From Amycolatopsis sp. GM8 (GTDB lineage Bacteria > Actinomycetota > Actinomycetes > Mycobacteriales > Pseudonocardiaceae), in assembly GCF_021653975.1 (NCBI RefSeq), contig NZ_JAJKFK010000003.1, positions 682,001 to 746,000 on the forward strand: DNA of 64,000 nucleotides. Reading direction: 5' to 3'. Every line of letters starts with the position of its first letter. Position 1 is the stretch's first letter. Under the pieces are notes generated by a model that saw only the letters and a list, made by a program, of their open reading frames with translations, searched no databases and was not told where the DNA came from. Of the stretch, positions 27,450-37,533 are shown one piece after another. A program made the translations under genes and the position numbers.

Positions 27450-27673
27450 GCCACCACTCTGCCACACCTCGCGAAGGCTCCTCGCACCCGAGACGACCGA
27501 ACTGTCCAGGTCTCGTGACCCGGTTGTGATTTATCCAACGATGTCACCCGAACGGAGCAAGATCTCACTCGATGTCATCGGGCAATTACACCTCTCCGGG
27601 CACACACCGACAGACCACGGTGGCGCTCGGTGATGAAAGAAGACCTCGGTACCGGAAGATCAGTGCCGGACGA
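27450..27673. other. sepF-yggT intergenic region (promoter candidate, tandem repeat)
   Basis: 224 bases without a gene, less GC-rich than the flanks. On the minus strand TTGCTC followed 17 bases later by TGGATA is a weak promoter candidate for yggT-wag31. A tandem 14-base repeat, CCGGAAGATCAGTG / CCGGACGATCAGTG (27652-27679, one mismatch), overlaps the sepF stop codon. No terminator hairpin is obvious. Confidence 0.4.
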
Positions 27674-28267
27674 TCAGTGGCGGAGGAAGAGCCCGCCCTC
27701 GGCGATGCGGCGGCGCTCCTCGGCGGTCACCTCGACATCGGGCGGCGACAGCAGGAAGACCTTGTTGGTGACGCGGTCCATCGAGCCCCGCAGCGCGAAC
27801 GCCAGCCCGGCCGCGAAGTCCACGAGCCGCCGCGCGTCGGCGTTCGCCATCTCGGTCAGGTTGATGATCACCGGCGTGCCCTCGCGGTACGCCTCGCCGA
27901 TCGCCCGCGCCTCCAGGTAGCTCGAGGGGTGCAGGGTCGTGATGCGGCTCAGCGGGTCCCGCTGCGGCGCGTGCGCGGTCTCCGCCACCGGCCGCAGCCG
28001 CGCGACGGGCTCCGGCTGCCGGTCGACCGCCAGCGCGCCGTGCACGGACGGCTCACGGCCGCCCCGCGGGCGGCCCACTGGTTCGTCGTCGTAGTCCGAC
28101 CGGTAACGTCGCCGGGAGCGCGGCGGCTCCTCCTCGTACGCGTCGTACGAATCCTCGGCATAGTCCTGCCGGTAGTCGTCGCCGTCGTACTGGTCGTAGC
28201 CGTCGTACTCGTCGCTGTCGGCAGGGATCATGCCGAAGTAGGCCTTCAGCTTGCTCAGCGCACTCAT
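27674..28267 (-). CDS. sepF: Cell division protein SepF
   Basis: A 197-residue FtsZ-membrane anchor. The N-terminal amphipathic membrane-targeting helix ([13 protein letters not shown]) is followed by a Tyr/Asp-rich linker (about 20-100) and the dimerising SepF domain (about 105-190: [21 protein letters not shown]...[16 protein letters not shown]). The C-terminal [16 protein letters not shown] is typical. A GGGAGAGG site supports the ATG. In actinobacteria without FtsA/ZipA, SepF is the principal membrane tether of FtsZ. Confidence 0.95.
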   Translation of the reverse strand: MSALSKLKAYFGMIPADSDEYDGYDQYDGDDYRQDYAEDSYDAYEEEPPRSRRRYRSDYDDEPVGRPRGGREPSVHGALAVDRQPEPVARLRPVAETAHAPQRDPLSRITTLHPSSYLEARAIGEAYREGTPVIINLTEMANADARRLVDFAAGLAFALRGSMDRVTNKVFLLSPPDVEVTAEERRRIAEGGLFLRH

Positions 28268-28303
28268 GCCTCTCCCTAGCCGCTCCCCATCACCCGCCGG
28301 TCG

Positions 28304-29041
28304 TCACGCACGTCCGGGTGATCCGCTCTCCAGCGAGGCTAAACCGCGCCCGCCGAGCAACGCGGTTCCGACACGCACACATGTCGAACCGTGCCGGATC
28401 GCCTGTTCCAGATCGCCGCTCATCCCCGCGGACAGCTCAGTGGCCCCGGGATGGTCCCTACGCAGGCGTTCGGCGGCCTCGGCCAGGCGCTCGAAGGCCG
28501 GGCCGGGATCCGCGCCCAGGGGCGCCACGGCCATCACACCGCGCAGCCGAAGACCACCCGTGCGGGCGATGTACGCGGCCAGCTCGGGCAATTCCGGCAG
28601 CGGAGCGCCACCACGCCCCGGGTCGCCGTCGATACTCGCCTGGATCAGCACGTCCAGCCGTGGCCGCCCTTCGGCCAGCACCGCCTTGTCGAGCGCGTCC
28701 GCGAGCCGGACCGAGTCCACCGACTGGACCTCGTCGGCCCAGCGCACCACCGAGCGCGCCTTGTTGCGCTGCAGCCGGCCGACCATGTGCCAGCGGATCG
28801 CCGCGTCCGGCCGCAACCGGCCGACTTCGGCGGCCTTCGTACCCGCCTCCTGGTCACGGTTCTCGGCGAGATCGGTCAGCCCGAGATCGGTCAGCAGCGC
28901 GGCGTCCGACGCCGGGAACGTCTTGGTGACGGCCAGCAGCCGGACCTCCTCGCGGGCACGCCCGGCGGCCGCACAAGCGCCGCGCACCCGTGCCTCGACC
29001 CGGTCGAGCGCGGCGGCCAGCTGAGCCTGCCGAGTGCTCAC
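28304..29041 (-). CDS. PLP homeostasis protein (YggS/PLPBP family)
   Basis: A 245-residue single-domain TIM-barrel PLP-binding protein. The PLP lysine is in LLAVTKTFPASD and the phosphate-binding end in LSAGMSGDLEQAIRHGSTCVRVG. It buffers free pyridoxal phosphate and has no known catalytic reaction. GTG start. Its place between pgeF and sepF is conserved in actinobacteria and many Gram-positives. Confidence 0.93.
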   Translation of the reverse strand: MSTRQAQLAAALDRVEARVRGACAAAGRAREEVRLLAVTKTFPASDAALLTDLGLTDLAENRDQEAGTKAAEVGRLRPDAAIRWHMVGRLQRNKARSVVRWADEVQSVDSVRLADALDKAVLAEGRPRLDVLIQASIDGDPGRGGAPLPELPELAAYIARTGGLRLRGVMAVAPLGADPGPAFERLAEAAERLRRDHPGATELSAGMSGDLEQAIRHGSTCVRVGTALLGGRGLASLESGSPGRA

Positions 29042-29141
29042 GGCCGTTCCCGCTCCCCTCGTTCCTCGGTCCGCGAGAACGCCCGCGAGGCACGAGCCGC
29101 CAGTGTCGATTTGAGCGACTCCTCCCTCCGGTCGTCGCCGC

Positions 29142-29843
29142 TCATTCGTGCTCGGTCCAGGTCAGCGCCGCGATGCGGCCGGTGGTGCCGTCGCGGCGGT
29201 AGCTGAACAGGCTCTTTTCCTCGAACGTGCAGCGCGGGTCCACGCCGACCTTGCCGACGCCGGCGTCCGCGAGCTGCTGCCAGAGCCCGGCCCGCAGGTC
29301 GAGCCCGGGTGTGCCCTTGCGGGTTTTCGTCGCGCTGCCGGGCAGATGCCGCTCGACGTCACGCGCCATGTCCGCCGGGACCTCGTAGTCCTGGCCGCAG
29401 ATCGCCGGGCCCAGCAGCACCTCGATGCGGCTCAGCTCGGCCCCGGCGTCCCGCATCGCCTTCAGCGTCGCCGGGAGCACCCCGACCCGCGCCCCGACGC
29501 GACCGGCGTGCACTGCGGCGACGACACCGGCCTCGGCGTCGCCCAGCAGGATCGGCACGCAGTCGGCGACGAGCACCGCGACGGCGACGCCGGGCGTCGC
29601 GGTCACGAGTGCGTCGGTCGCCTCGGCCGGGCCGTCCTCGGCGCCGTCGACGACGGTGACGGTCCGCCCGTGCACCTGTTCCATCCAGGCGATCTTGCCC
29701 AGGCCCAGCTCGGTGGCCAGCCGCTTGCGGTTGGCCGCGACCGCGGCGGAGTCGTCACCGACGTGGTCACCGAGGTTGAAGGATTCGAACTCGCCGGTCG
29801 AGGCCCCACCGGCCCGGGTCGTCACTACCCGTCTGATCCGCAC
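29142..29843 (-). CDS. pgeF: YfiH/PgeF family protein (peptidoglycan editing factor, purine nucleoside/polyphenol oxidase-type)
   Basis: A 233-residue CNF1/YfiH-like protein. The His/Cys active-site residues are visible in WMEQVHGRTV, VLVADCVPILL and AAVHAGRVGARVG. Members have been reported as PgeF, which prevents misincorporation of L-Ser for L-Ala in UDP-MurNAc, and as purine nucleoside phosphorylase/laccase-like enzymes. The start GTG 29843 (VRIRRVVTTRAGG) matches the conserved beginning of mycobacterial homologues, although GGAGG lies only one base upstream, closer than normal. It follows ftsZ by 26 bases. Confidence 0.9.
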   Translation of the reverse strand: MRIRRVVTTRAGGASTGEFESFNLGDHVGDDSAAVAANRKRLATELGLGKIAWMEQVHGRTVTVVDGAEDGPAEATDALVTATPGVAVAVLVADCVPILLGDAEAGVVAAVHAGRVGARVGVLPATLKAMRDAGAELSRIEVLLGPAICGQDYEVPADMARDVERHLPGSATKTRKGTPGLDLRAGLWQQLADAGVGKVGVDPRCTFEEKSLFSYRRDGTTGRIAALTWTEHE

Positions 29844-29869
29844 GCCTCCACTTTCCCACGGAGGCGGGG

Positions 29870-31156
29870 TCAGCGGCGCATGAAGGGCGGCACGTCGACC
29901 TCGTCGTCCGAGGGGTCGTCGGTGACCGGCACGGCCCGGCCGGGCAGGCTGCCCTGACCGCCGCGCGGCGCCGCGTAGCCGCGACTGGACCCGCCGGGCT
30001 GCGGCAGTGACGGCGACTGCGGCTGCGCCTGGTAGCCGGCAGGCGGCGCCGTGCGCGGCGGTGCGACCGGCGGCGGGTACGCCCCGGACGCGGGCGGCGG
30101 CGGCGTCGCCGGCGGCGGCGGGGTGCGCACCTGACCGGCCTCGGCGGACACCGTGCTGCCCGCCGGCCGTGACCCGAGCGCGGGCGACTCGATCTTCTTG
30201 TGGGTCGGCGCGCCGGCGTCGAACCCGGCCGCTATTACCGTGACCCGGACCTCGTCGCCGAGCGAGTCGTCGATGATCGTGCCGAAGATGATGTTGGCGT
30301 CCGGGTGCGCGGCCTCCTGCACGAGCGAGGCGGCCTCGTTGATCTCGAACAGGCCGAGGTCCGAACCACCCGCGATGGACAGCAGCGCGCCGTGCGCGCC
30401 CTCCATCGAGGCCTCCAGCAGCGGCGAGTTGATCGCCTTCTCCGCGGCCTGCACCGCGCGGCCCTCGCCGCGGGCCGAGCCGATGCCCATCAGCGCGCTG
30501 CCCGCGCCGGACATGACGGACTTGACGTCGGCGAAGTCGAGGTTGATCAGACCGGGTGTGGTGATCAGATCGGTGATGCCCTGGACACCGGAGAGCAGCA
30601 CCTCGTCGGCCGAGCGGAACGCGTCCATCAGGCTGACGCCGATGTCGCCGAGCTGCAGCAGCCGGTCGTTGGGGATCACGATCAGGGTGTCGCACTCGTT
30701 GCGCAGCGCCTGGATGCCGTCCTCGGCCTGCTTGCCGCGCCGCTTGCCCTCGAAGGTGAACGGGCGGGTCACCACGCCGATGGTCAGCGCGCCGAGCTTG
30801 CGCGCGATCGAAGCGACGACGGGCGCGCCACCGGTGCCGGTGCCACCGCCCTCGCCCGCGGTCACGAACACCATGTCGGCGCCCTTGATGACCTCTTCGA
30901 TCTCCTCGCGGTGGTCCTCGGCCGCCTTGTGCCCCACTTCGGGGTTGGCGCCGGCTCCCAGGCCGCGGGTGAGTTCGCGGCCGATGTCGAGCTTGACATC
31001 GGCGTCGGACATGAGCAGTGCTTGTGCGTCGGTGTTCACCGCGATGAACTCGACACCCTTGAGGCCGACCTCGATCATGCGGTTGACGGCGTTGACGCCG
31101 CCTCCGCCGATGCCGACGACCTTGATCACCGCGAGATAGTTGTGCGGGGGCGTCAT
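29870..31156 (-). CDS. ftsZ: Cell division GTPase FtsZ
   Basis: A 428-residue tubulin homologue forming the Z ring. The tubulin signature GGGTGTG, the N-terminal [13 protein letters not shown] nucleotide loop and the T7-loop region ([11 protein letters not shown]) are intact. Residues about 315-415 are a Pro/Ala/Gly-rich linker, and the C-terminal peptide [12 protein letters not shown], which binds SepF/FtsW, is present. ATG 31156 follows an AGGAAGGCGG ribosome site; the extra upstream frame is not conserved. It has its own 276-base upstream gap with promoter features. Confidence 0.98.
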   Translation of the reverse strand: MTPPHNYLAVIKVVGIGGGGVNAVNRMIEVGLKGVEFIAVNTDAQALLMSDADVKLDIGRELTRGLGAGANPEVGHKAAEDHREEIEEVIKGADMVFVTAGEGGGTGTGGAPVVASIARKLGALTIGVVTRPFTFEGKRRGKQAEDGIQALRNECDTLIVIPNDRLLQLGDIGVSLMDAFRSADEVLLSGVQGITDLITTPGLINLDFADVKSVMSGAGSALMGIGSARGEGRAVQAAEKAINSPLLEASMEGAHGALLSIAGGSDLGLFEINEAASLVQEAAHPDANIIFGTIIDDSLGDEVRVTVIAAGFDAGAPTHKKIESPALGSRPAGSTVSAEAGQVRTPPPPATPPPPASGAYPPPVAPPRTAPPAGYQAQPQSPSLPQPGGSSRGYAAPRGGQGSLPGRAVPVTDDPSDDEVDVPPFMRR

Positions 31157-31432
31157 CGGGTCCGCCTTCCTGATCGTGAGTCTCGTACCGCTCGCCCGGA
31201 GTGGCACAACCGGAAACCTCAACTCAAGGTTTAGAGTTATGTCAACTTCTGGCTTGTTCGAGGACGGTAGGGATCAGGCAGGCAGGAATCCAGCAGCCAC
31301 GCCGCGTGTCGCGGAAGGCTTTTTCGCCACAACACTTTCGCGCGCCCGGACTCCCCCGTCAAGGCGTCCCCCGGGTGACCGCAAGGGATTCGGCGGCACC
31401 AGGCCACAGTGGACAGTCGCGCGACGGGCGGG
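31157..31432 (-). promoter_or_regulatory. ftsZ upstream region with promoter candidate
   Basis: 276 bases between ftsQ and ftsZ without a gene. The minus strand has TTGACA at 31240-31245 followed by an AT-rich stretch with the perfect inverted repeat AAACCT-N7-AGGTTT (31214-31232). No clear -10 is found at the standard distance, so TTGACA may itself overlap a different promoter. The low-GC island against a GC-rich background supports a regulatory site here. Confidence 0.5.
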
Positions 31433-32221
31433 TCAGGAAACCGTGGGCAGCTCGGGGCTCGCCACGTCGTAGATCTTGCCGTCGCGGGTCATCAGCACGG
31501 ACAGCACCTTCATCTTGCGGTCCGGTTCGTCCGCGCTCCCCCAGCGCACGATCTTGCCGTTCGCCAGGGTGAACTCGACGCCGCCGGGGGTCTTCGCGCG
31601 CACCGCGGTGACCTGGTCCTTGAGTGACTGCGGCAGCGACGCCAGCACGGCGGTCACCGACCGGGTCGCCGCGTCGTCCGGGGCGACGTGCGCGAGGCTC
31701 AGCTCGGGCAGCTTGTCCGGCTTGTTCTGCACCGTCTTGTAGTCCAGGCCCGTGCTGTCGACGAGGTGTACCCCGCCAGGCCCGGTGAAGAACGCGATGG
31801 GCGTGCGTTCGGTCACGGTGATGTCGAGAGTGGACGGCCACGAGCGCGAGACGTCCACCGACGCCACCCCGGGCAGCCGCATGACCCGGGCGGCGATCTC
31901 GCCGGTGTCGATGAGCATCATCGGCTTGCGGTCGGGTACCTCGGCGGCGGCGCGGATCTGGTCCGCCGGCACCGCCGCCGCGCCCTCGATCTCGACCGAA
32001 CGCACGCCGAGGAACGACGTGAAGAACACCAGGTACACCAGCGTGAGCACGGTCAGCACGCTGAGCAGCGCGATCCACCGGCGGCGCGCGCCACGGCGCC
32101 GGCTGAGCCCGGTCCCGGTGCGGGTGCGCGCGGTCAACGGGCGGCGGCCCCGGTGGCTGCGCACCGGGGTGTTCCGCCGGGCCGACGGCCGGCGCCGCTC
32201 CTCCCGCTGCCGGGTGACCAC
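31433..32221 (-). CDS. ftsQ: Cell division protein FtsQ
   Basis: A 262-residue bitopic divisome protein. A very basic cytoplasmic tail (1-48) precedes one transmembrane helix (about 49-70), a POTRA domain (about 72-140: VRSVEIEGAAAVPADQIRAA) and the FtsQ beta domain. It links FtsL/FtsB to the early ring. The GTG start is one base after the murC stop. No murB or ddl gene lies between murC and ftsQ. Confidence 0.94.
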   Translation of the reverse strand: MVTRQREERRRPSARRNTPVRSHRGRRPLTARTRTGTGLSRRRGARRRWIALLSVLTVLTLVYLVFFTSFLGVRSVEIEGAAAVPADQIRAAAEVPDRKPMMLIDTGEIAARVMRLPGVASVDVSRSWPSTLDITVTERTPIAFFTGPGGVHLVDSTGLDYKTVQNKPDKLPELSLAHVAPDDAATRSVTAVLASLPQSLKDQVTAVRAKTPGGVEFTLANGKIVRWGSADEPDRKMKVLSVLMTRDGKIYDVASPELPTVS

Positions 32222-32222
32222 C

Positions 32223-33617
32223 TCAGGCTCCCGCGCGCCGGTCTAGTTCGGCGAGGATCTCCGGGCCGAGCTGGGTGACGTCCCCGGCGCCCATGGTGAC
32301 CAGCAGGTCCCCGGGCTTGACCAGGTCGGCGGCCAGCGGCACGACGCGGTCGAACGCCGGCTCGTAGTGCACCCCGGCGCCGGAGATCCGGTCCGCGATC
32401 AGCGCGCCGGTGACGCCCGGCTCCGGCTCTTCGCGCGCGCCGTACACGTCGAGCACGACGACCTCGTCGGCCAGCGACAGCGCCTCCGCGAACTCGGTGG
32501 AGAACAGCTTCGTCCGCGAGTACAGGTGCGGCTGGAACAGCACGACCACGCGCCCGTTGCCGGCCGCGTGCCGCACGGCCCGCAGCTGCGCGGCGACCTC
32601 GGTAGGGTGGTGGGCGTAGTCGTCGTAGACCCGGACGTCCCCGGCGCGGCCCTTGAACTCGAACCGCCGCCGCACCCCGCCGAACGCGGCCAGCCCCTCG
32701 GCGAGGCCATCGACCGGCGCGCCCAGCTCGATCCCGGCCAGCAGCGCGGCGACGGCGTTGAGCCCCATGTGCTCGCCCGGCACCGCGACCGGCACGGTGA
32801 GCTGCTCGCCGTCCAGCTCGATCCGCACCGCACCACCGGTTTCGGTCGCGCGGTACTCCAGCACGCGCGCGTCGCGGGCGCCGGTGACGGTGCGGCCGTA
32901 GCGCTGCACGCGAACCCCGTCCGCGGCGGCCCGGTCGCCGAGCGCGTCCGCGCCCGCGTCGTCGCCGCACACGATCAGCAGCCCGCCGGGCTGGATCCGC
33001 CCGGCGAACTCCGTGAACACCGCCACGTACGCCTCGGGCGTGCCGTGGTGGTCGAGATGGTCCGGTTCGACGTTGGTCACGACGGCGACGGACGGCGAGT
33101 AGGTCAGGAACGACCCGTCGCTCTCGTCGGCCTCGGCGACGAAGATGCCGCCCTCACCGTGGTGCGCGTTCGCGCCGGACTCGTTGAGGTCGCCGCCGAT
33201 CGCGAACGACGGGTCGAGCCGGCAGTGCTGTAGCGCGACGGTGAGCATCGAGGTGGTCGACGTCTTGCCGTGCGTGCCCGCGATGCACGCGACGCGGTGC
33301 CCGTCCATCAGCAACGCGAGCGCCTGTGCCCGGTGCAGCACCGGGATCCCGCGTTCGCGGGCCGCGGCCAGCTCCGGGTTGGTGTCCTTGATCGCGGTCG
33401 AGACCACGACGGCCGTCGGGTCGGTCAGGTTCTCGGGGCGCTGGCCCACTTCGATGCGCGCGCCCTGGGCCCGCAGGGTCAGGAACGCGCGCGAATCCTT
33501 GGCGTCGGAGCCGGACACCTGCCCGCCGCGGGCCAGCAGGATCCGGGCGATACCGCTCATGCCCGCCCCGCCGATACCGATCAGGTGCGCGCGCTCCAAC
33601 TGGCCGGGGACACTCAC
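32223..33617 (-). CDS. murC: UDP-N-acetylmuramate--L-alanine ligase
   Basis: A 464-residue cytoplasmic ATP-dependent ligase adding the first stem residue, L-Ala, to UDP-MurNAc. It shows the N-terminal Rossmann motif [12 protein letters not shown], the Mur ligase P-loop GTHGKTST and the central [13 protein letters not shown] block. GTG 33617 forms a GTGA overlap with the murG stop codon; the open frame upstream is antisense noise. Confidence 0.97.
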   Translation of the reverse strand: MSVPGQLERAHLIGIGGAGMSGIARILLARGGQVSGSDAKDSRAFLTLRAQGARIEVGQRPENLTDPTAVVVSTAIKDTNPELAAARERGIPVLHRAQALALLMDGHRVACIAGTHGKTSTTSMLTVALQHCRLDPSFAIGGDLNESGANAHHGEGGIFVAEADESDGSFLTYSPSVAVVTNVEPDHLDHHGTPEAYVAVFTEFAGRIQPGGLLIVCGDDAGADALGDRAAADGVRVQRYGRTVTGARDARVLEYRATETGGAVRIELDGEQLTVPVAVPGEHMGLNAVAALLAGIELGAPVDGLAEGLAAFGGVRRRFEFKGRAGDVRVYDDYAHHPTEVAAQLRAVRHAAGNGRVVVLFQPHLYSRTKLFSTEFAEALSLADEVVVLDVYGAREEPEPGVTGALIADRISGAGVHYEPAFDRVVPLAADLVKPGDLLVTMGAGDVTQLGPEILAELDRRAGA

Positions 33618-34726
33618 TTCGCCGCCTCCAGCACGATCTTCGCCAGCACCTCGTCGGCCTCGCGGTGGCCCATGCCGACCGCGGCCGCGCTCATCTTCGC
33701 CAGCCGGTCCGCGTCGGTCAGGCGCGGGATGACCAGTTCGGCCACCTTCGCCGGGTTCAGGTTCGCGTCCTCCACCAGCAGCGCCGCGCCCGCGTCGACG
33801 GCCGGGCGCGCGTTCGTGGTCTGCTCGCCGTTGCCGATCGGCAGCGGTACGAACACCGCGGGCAGGCCGACCGCGGACACCTCGGCCGCGGTCATCGCGC
33901 CGGACCGGCACAGCACCATGTCCGCCGCCGCGTACGCGAGGTCCATCCGCTCCAGGTACGGCACCGGCACGTACGGCGGGCGGCCCGGAAACTCCTGCAC
34001 CACAAGGGTGTTCTTGGGTCCGTGCGCGTGCAGCACGCCGATGCCCGCGTCCGCCAGCTCCTTCGCCGCGCCGGACACCGCGTTGTTGATCGAGCGGGCA
34101 CCCTGCGAGCCGCCGAACACCAGCAGGGTCGGCGCGTCCGGGTCGAGGTCGAAATGCTTGCGGGCCTCGGCGCGCAGCGCGGCGCGATCGAGGGAGGTGA
34201 TCGAACGCCGCAGCGGGATCCCGATCACCTCGGCCTTCGGCAGCGGCGTGTCCGGCACGGCGACGGCCACCCGCTTGGCGAAGCGGGCACCGACGCGGTT
34301 CGCCAGCCCCGGCGACTGGTTGGCCTCGTGCACAACGATCGGCACGCGCCCGCGCGCGGCCAGGTACGCCGGCAGCGACACGTAGCCGCCGAAGCCGACC
34401 ACGACATCCGCGCCGACCCGGTCGAAGATCTCGCGGGCCTGCCGGACCGAGTCCCGCACCTTCAGCGGCAGCCGCAGCAGGTCGGTGGTCGGCTTGCGGG
34501 GCAGCGGCACCGGCGGGATCAGCTCCAGCTGGTAGCCGCGCGGCGGGATGAGCTCGTTCTCCAGGCCTTTGGGGGTGCCCAGCGCGACCACGGTCGCGTC
34601 GGGGCGAAGGCGCTTCACCGCGTCGGCGAGCGCCATGGCGGGCTCGATGTGTCCGGCGGTGCCGCCGCCCGCCACCACGACGGTGGGGGCCGGTCCGGTG
34701 ACCGCGCCGGTAACGCCTTCAGTCAC
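33614..34726 (-). CDS. murG: UDP-GlcNAc:lipid I N-acetylglucosaminyltransferase MurG
   Basis: A 370-residue GT28 glycosyltransferase on the cytoplasmic membrane face, converting lipid I to lipid II. The N-terminal G-loop [11 protein letters not shown], the [12 protein letters not shown] loop and the C-terminal donor motif ([35 protein letters not shown]) are all present. The GTG start overlaps the ftsW stop by four bases. Confidence 0.97.
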   Translation of the reverse strand: MTEGVTGAVTGPAPTVVVAGGGTAGHIEPAMALADAVKRLRPDATVVALGTPKGLENELIPPRGYQLELIPPVPLPRKPTTDLLRLPLKVRDSVRQAREIFDRVGADVVVGFGGYVSLPAYLAARGRVPIVVHEANQSPGLANRVGARFAKRVAVAVPDTPLPKAEVIGIPLRRSITSLDRAALRAEARKHFDLDPDAPTLLVFGGSQGARSINNAVSGAAKELADAGIGVLHAHGPKNTLVVQEFPGRPPYVPVPYLERMDLAYAAADMVLCRSGAMTAAEVSAVGLPAVFVPLPIGNGEQTTNARPAVDAGAALLVEDANLNPAKVAELVIPRLTDADRLAKMSAAAVGMGHREADEVLAKIVLEAAK

Positions 34727-36156
34727 GTGGTTCCTCTTCGCGTCGAACGTCTACCGTAGTCTGCCCGGCCCTGGCGCCGGCGCTCCGCCGGCTGGGCGGA
34801 GCGGGTCCGGCGGGCGGACGGCCGGGCCCCGCGGGACGCGCTCGCGCGCCCACCGCCGCGCCGCTTCGCCGGCGGGCGGTAGACCTCGGGCGCGGGCAAC
34901 CGCAGGAGACGCCCGAATTTACCCGGTCCCTGCGTGCGCAGTGCGGCGACCGACTCGGGTTCGTGCCGGGCCGCGTTCGCCAGCAGGCCCATCAGGAACA
35001 TGGTGACCCAGATCGACGTGCCACCGGCGGAGATCAGCGGCAGCGTGACCCCGGTGACCGGCAGCAGCCCGACCACGTAGCCGATGTTGATCCCGGCCTG
35101 GGACACGGTGAACACGGTCAGCGTGCCGGCCACGATCCGGATCCACGGGTCGAGGTTGCGGGTCGCGATGCGCAGGCCGACGATCGCGAGCCCGACGAAC
35201 AGGCCGATCACCACGACACAGCCGATGAAACCCAGCTCCTCGCCGATCACCGCGAAGATGAAGTCGTTCTGCACGTTGGGCAGGTACGCCCATTTCGACG
35301 GTCCCTGGCCGAGCCCCTTGCCGAACAGCCCGCCGTCCGCGAGCGCGTACTTCGCTTGTGTGGCTTGATAAGCGGCGCCGCTGGTGTCGTTGGCGGGCGA
35401 GAGGAACGAGAGCACGCGCGAGGCCCGGTAGCTGGCGGTCAGCGCGAGCACCACGACCGCGGCGATACCGCCCCCGAGCAGCACCGCGAAGAGCCGTTTC
35501 GGCGCGCCGGCGAACCACAGCAGCGACGCCAGCACCACGCCGAGGGTGATCGTGCCGGACAGGTTGGGCTGCGCCAGCACCAGCGCGAACATCAGCAGCG
35601 CGACCGGTACGACCGGGACCAGCAGGTGCCGCCACTGGTGCAGCAGCTGGTACTTGGTGACCAGCACGTGCGCGCCCCACAGGGCCAGCACGACCTTGGT
35701 GAACTCGACCGGCTGCACCGAGAACCCGCCGATCACGAACCAGCGTTGCGCGCCGCCGCCCGCCGAGCCCAGCGGGGTCAGCACCAGCGCGAGCATGCCG
35801 AGGCAGATCAGCACGGCCACCGACGACAGCGCGCGGGTGCGCTTGAGCGGCAGCCACAGGCCCAGCCAGAACACCAGCATGCCGCTGGCCACGAACACCA
35901 GGTGCTTCTTGAACAGCGAGTACACGCCCGAGCCGGTGGCCGGGTCGACGGAGGCGACCGAGGACGCCGACAGCACCATCACGACGCCGATCGAGGTCAG
36001 CAGCCCGGTCAGCGCGAGCACCAGGTGGAAGTCCGCGAGCGGCCGGGAAAGCCAGGCCGTCAGCGCGGTGTAGACCGACCCGAGCCTGCTGTCGCCTCGC
36101 TGCTTGCGCCGCGGTCTGTGCTCACCTGCCTCGGGCTTCTCCTCAACCGCGGTCAT
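34723..36156 (-). CDS. ftsW: Septal peptidoglycan glycosyltransferase FtsW
   Basis: A 477-residue SEDS-family polymerase with about ten transmembrane helices, partner of FtsI. Conserved SEDS elements include [27 protein letters not shown] around helix 4 (with the acidic residue of the PVEF motif) and [10 protein letters not shown] basic C-terminal tail of about 60 residues is disordered, as in mycobacterial FtsW. ATG 36156 overlaps the murD 3' end by 14 bases. Confidence 0.96.
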   Translation of the reverse strand: MTAVEEKPEAGEHRPRRKQRGDSRLGSVYTALTAWLSRPLADFHLVLALTGLLTSIGVVMVLSASSVASVDPATGSGVYSLFKKHLVFVASGMLVFWLGLWLPLKRTRALSSVAVLICLGMLALVLTPLGSAGGGAQRWFVIGGFSVQPVEFTKVVLALWGAHVLVTKYQLLHQWRHLLVPVVPVALLMFALVLAQPNLSGTITLGVVLASLLWFAGAPKRLFAVLLGGGIAAVVVLALTASYRASRVLSFLSPANDTSGAAYQATQAKYALADGGLFGKGLGQGPSKWAYLPNVQNDFIFAVIGEELGFIGCVVVIGLFVGLAIVGLRIATRNLDPWIRIVAGTLTVFTVSQAGINIGYVVGLLPVTGVTLPLISAGGTSIWVTMFLMGLLANAARHEPESVAALRTQGPGKFGRLLRLPAPEVYRPPAKRRGGGRASASRGARPSARRTRSAQPAERRRQGRADYGRRSTRRGTT

Positions 36157-37528
36157 CCGCGCCGTCCCGGAGTCCACGCACGGCGTCTGCGAACGCGTCG
36201 CCGCGGTGCGCGTAGTCCCGGAACTGGTCCATCGATGCCGCGGCCGGTGCCAGCAGCACGACGTCACCTGGACGTGCCAGCACCCGGGCCGCCTCAACCG
36301 CCGCGTTCATGGGCTCATCGTCACCCGGCGGCACCTGCCGGACGGGGACATTCGGCGCGTGTCGCGCGAGAGCGGCGGCGATCACCCCGGAATCGGTGCC
36401 GAGCAGCACCGCGCCCCGCAACCGGTCCGCCACCGCGACGACCAGGTCGTCCACGTGCGCGCCTTTGAGCAGCCCGCCCGCGATCCACACGACATCGGGA
36501 TGGGCGAGCAGCGATCCGGCGGCGGCGTGCGGGTTGGTGGCCTTGGAGTCATTGATGTAGCGGACGCCGTCCAGCTCGCCGACCTCCACCGACCGGTGCG
36601 CACCGGGCTGGAACTCGCGCAGTCCCTTGGCGACGGCGTCCGGGCCGACGCCGTGTGCGCGAGCGAGCGCGGCGGCGGCGAGCGCGTTGGCGAGGTTGTG
36701 CGGACCGGCGGGGCGCACGTCGGCGACCGCGCACAGCTCCTCCGCGCTGTTCACCGGGTCCTCGACATAGGCCCGGTCGACCAGCAGGTCCTCGACCAGG
36801 CCCAGCTCGCCGGGGCGCGGCGTGTCCAACCGGAAGCCGATGTGGCGCGCCCGCTCGTTCGCCTCGGCCAGCCGGGGCGACCACGGGTCGTCGGCGTTGT
36901 GCACCACGACTTCCGCGTGTCCGAGGAGCTTGCCCTTGTCGGCCGCGTACGCCTCGATCGAGCCGTGCCAGTCGAGGTGGTCCTCGGCGACGTTGAGCAC
37001 CACGGCGGCCCGCGGGGCGAGGGTGTTCGACCAGTGCAGCTGGAAGCTGGACAGCTCAACGGCCAGCACGTCGTACCCGGCGTTGACCGCGTCCAGCACG
37101 GCGAACCCGACGTTCCCGCAGGCGACGGCATTGAGCCCGGCCGCGCGCAGGATCGACTCCAGCATGCCGACGGTGGTGGTCTTGCCGTTGGTGCCGGTGA
37201 CCGCGAGCCACACGGGCGGCTTCTCCCGCCGCTGCCCGATCCGCCAGGCCAGCTCGACGTCGCCGATGACCTCGACCCCGGCGCCGGCCGCCGCGACCAG
37301 CAGCGGCGAGGTAGGACGCCAGCCGGGGCTGGTCACCACGAGATCGACGCCCACGGGCGGCTCGGTGAGCCCGGGCACCAGCTCGGCGCCCAGGCCCGCC
37401 AGCTCGGCGAGCCGGGCGACGTTGCCGTCGGTGACGGTGACGCGCGCGCCCAGCTCCAACAGCGCGGGTACCGCCGAACGCCCGGTGACCCCGGCGCCGG
37501 CGACGAGCACGTGACGTCCGGCGAACAC
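36143..37528 (-). CDS. murD: UDP-MurNAc-L-alanine--D-glutamate ligase
   Basis: A 461-residue Mur ligase adding D-Glu. It has the N-terminal dinucleotide-like loop VAGAGVTGRSAVP, the P-loop VTGTNGKTTTVG and the C-terminal INDSKATNPHAA motif. GTG 37528 lies five bases after the mraY stop; sequence upstream of it in frame runs antisense to mraY. Confidence 0.96.
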   Translation of the reverse strand: MFAGRHVLVAGAGVTGRSAVPALLELGARVTVTDGNVARLAELAGLGAELVPGLTEPPVGVDLVVTSPGWRPTSPLLVAAAGAGVEVIGDVELAWRIGQRREKPPVWLAVTGTNGKTTTVGMLESILRAAGLNAVACGNVGFAVLDAVNAGYDVLAVELSSFQLHWSNTLAPRAAVVLNVAEDHLDWHGSIEAYAADKGKLLGHAEVVVHNADDPWSPRLAEANERARHIGFRLDTPRPGELGLVEDLLVDRAYVEDPVNSAEELCAVADVRPAGPHNLANALAAAALARAHGVGPDAVAKGLREFQPGAHRSVEVGELDGVRYINDSKATNPHAAAGSLLAHPDVVWIAGGLLKGAHVDDLVVAVADRLRGAVLLGTDSGVIAAALARHAPNVPVRQVPPGDDEPMNAAVEAARVLARPGDVVLLAPAAASMDQFRDYAHRGDAFADAVRGLRDGADDRG

Positions 37529-37533
37529 GGGTA

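Noticed and set aside
28251-29024. Ser/Arg-rich plus-strand frames opposite yggS
   Set aside because: Antisense to a PLP-binding protein with a clear lysine motif.
29844-30695. N-terminal extension of pgeF through ftsZ
   Set aside because: Would run in another frame through the ftsZ coding region; homologues begin at VRIRRV.
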